32,270 bases of DNA from the NCBI GenBank assembly GCA_964650965.1, contig CAZYYO010000026.1, forward strand, positions 1 to 32,270, written 5' to 3'. The DNA is from CAZYYO01 sp964650965 (lineage in GTDB: Bacteria; Bacillota; Clostridia; Lachnospirales; Lachnospiraceae). The notes below the pieces were generated by a model. That model was not told the origin of the DNA and made no database searches. It saw only the letters and a list, made by a program, of their open reading frames with translations. This document shows positions 31,601-32,270 of the stretch, piece by piece; the stretch's first letter is position 1; the number at the start of each line of letters is the position of its first letter. The position numbers were made by a program, and so were the translations under genes.

Positions 31601-32077
31601 CATCACTGCCTGAAGGTCACAAATCATTTGAGAAGCCTGAGGAATCTGTGTGTCATCCTCTATGGTAAATCGCAGGGATCTTCCCGTCTCGTTATCCTGC
31701 CACGCTGCGTCTAATCCGGATGCATCGATCATCCGATTTAATTCATCTGCGTAATGATCTGTCATCTGTTCCAAATAATCTGATTCCATAAATGGTGTAT
31801 GTATCACCAAAAAAATCCATTTTCTTGCCTTGTTAATACCAGAAGTAACGGTAAAATCAAATCCCTCCTGTGCTGTAAAATGATAATCTGTACATTTTTC
31901 CCGAAACAGTGAATTTTCTCCATCTTCACATCCATTGTATATGGTACCTTCCCCATAATATTCCTGTACATATTGAATCACTTCCTCTTGTGAATAAGGG
32001 GACAGCAGCGTACATCCGGTAAACAGGAATGAGCACAGAAGGATTGCTATTGTTAACAGAACGTTTTTTCTATTCAT
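31562..32077 (-). CDS. Putative lipoprotein, probably truncated by a frameshift
   Basis: A 171-residue secreted lipoprotein of unknown function. From the ATG at 32077 the signal peptide runs to a lipobox with Cys22 (LFTGC). The mature part has a region resembling small DUF-type lipoproteins, with EEVIQYVQEYYGEG near the start and a later KARKWIFLVIHTP strand. It ends in MAPALPQARKICR, while the next frame carries a natural-looking continuation to 31386. Start choice: AGAGGATG lies 9 nt before the ATG at 32077; ATGs at 32089 and 32107 are in frame but badly spaced. A TATAAT -10 lies at 32126-32131. No recognised family. Confidence 0.7.
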   Translation of the reverse strand: MNRKNVLLTIAILLCSFLFTGCTLLSPYSQEEVIQYVQEYYGEGTIYNGCEDGENSLFREKCTDYHFTAQEGFDFTVTSGINKARKWIFLVIHTPFMESDYLEQMTDHYADELNRMIDASGLDAAWQDNETGRSLRFTIEDDTQIPQASQMICDLQAVMAPALPQARKICR

Positions 32078-32125
32078 TTTGTAATTCATCCTCTTAAAAC
32101 ATATCAAGTTGATTTGTATGAATGT

Positions 32126-32131
32126 ATTATA
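32126..32131 (-). promoter_or_regulatory. -10 box of the lipoprotein gene
   Basis: A perfect TATAAT on the minus strand, about 50 nt upstream of the chosen start. The -35 region is A-rich and does not match TTGACA. Confidence 0.45.
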
Positions 32132-32157
32132 ACGTATTTTTATATTTATTTCTCCAT

Positions 32158-32194
32158 AAAAAAAGCCATCGGCAAAATAAATCTGCCAATGGCT
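32158..32194 (-). terminator. Terminator of a gene beyond the right edge
   Basis: The stem AGCCAT.GGCA (32164-32174) pairs with TGCC.ATGGCT (32184-32194), each arm with one unpaired base, followed on the minus strand by a run of seven T (32164-32158). It probably ends a minus-strand gene whose coding part lies right of the window; 32195-32270 shows no gene. Confidence 0.8.
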
Positions 32195-32270
32195 CTGTTT
32201 CCATATTGTATGGATATTATCTCTTTGATAGCTGTTTGCGAACTGTAGAATCGCATGAATGCTGGATTCT

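Overview
The window reads as a chromosomal segment of a spore-forming, anaerobic gut Firmicute, most likely a Lachnospiraceae member. The evidence is moderate-to-low GC, strong AGGAGG ribosome binding sites, a SpoIIID gene, a cytidylate kinase-like protein, a RelQ-type alarmone synthetase, and proteins of familiar Lachnospiraceae type. I see no rRNA, tRNA, CRISPR array, phage genes or transposase. Nearly all of it is coding.

Layout. Bases 1-5.4 kb hold purine and pyrimidine salvage: guaA (-), a small FliD-like hypothetical (+), uraA-type permease (-) divergent from upp (+), then a shikimate-kinase-like gene. Bases 5.4-9.1 kb hold a four-gene minus-strand operon: AtuA-family protein, a separate AtuA C-terminal-domain protein, a class III CoA-transferase and a membrane-anchored SGNH hydrolase. 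Bases 9.2-10.4 kb hold a sporulation-linked group: small hypothetical, SpoIIID with a probable TTG start, and a PAS-Fis regulator. Next come a CapA lipoprotein and a 922-residue multi-cluster FAD oxidoreductase.

The centrepiece is 15.3-23.8 kb, seven minus-strand genes in close order: GH31 sulfoquinovosidase, GPH symporter, transaldolase, beta-hydroxyacid dehydrogenase-type reductase, TauE-type exporter, fucose/arabinose-isomerase-like protein and ROK regulator. This gene set matches the sulfo-transaldolase (sulfo-TAL/SFT) route of sulfoquinovose degradation known from Bacillus and gut Eubacterium rectale. Predicted flow: SQ glycoside is imported by the GPH carrier; GH31 releases SQ; the isomerase gives sulfofructose; the transaldolase moves a C3 unit to glyceraldehyde-3-phosphate and frees sulfolactaldehyde; the reductase makes 2,3-dihydroxypropane-1-sulfonate (DHPS); TauE exports it. 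One strong sigma-A promoter serves the operon, and a TTAATTAATTA inverted repeat on its -10 is the obvious ROK operator. The SQase has Gln where the described sulfonate-binding Arg should be, and the exporter is unusually short.

Between this operon and the oxidoreductase lies a ~690-bp imperfect inverted repeat (14661-15350) with several long near-perfect arm blocks. It takes in the last codons of the ROK gene and is the most unexplained structure here.

Bases 23.8-32.3 kb hold an arginase-fold protein, a DMT transporter, a RelQ-type synthetase, the cytidylate kinase-like gene, an alpha/beta hydrolase, hypB-hypA without other hydrogenase genes, a DUF11 protein, a four-helix-bundle protein, and a lipoprotein gene that looks frameshifted. 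All functional calls come from reading sequence motifs; no database search was run.
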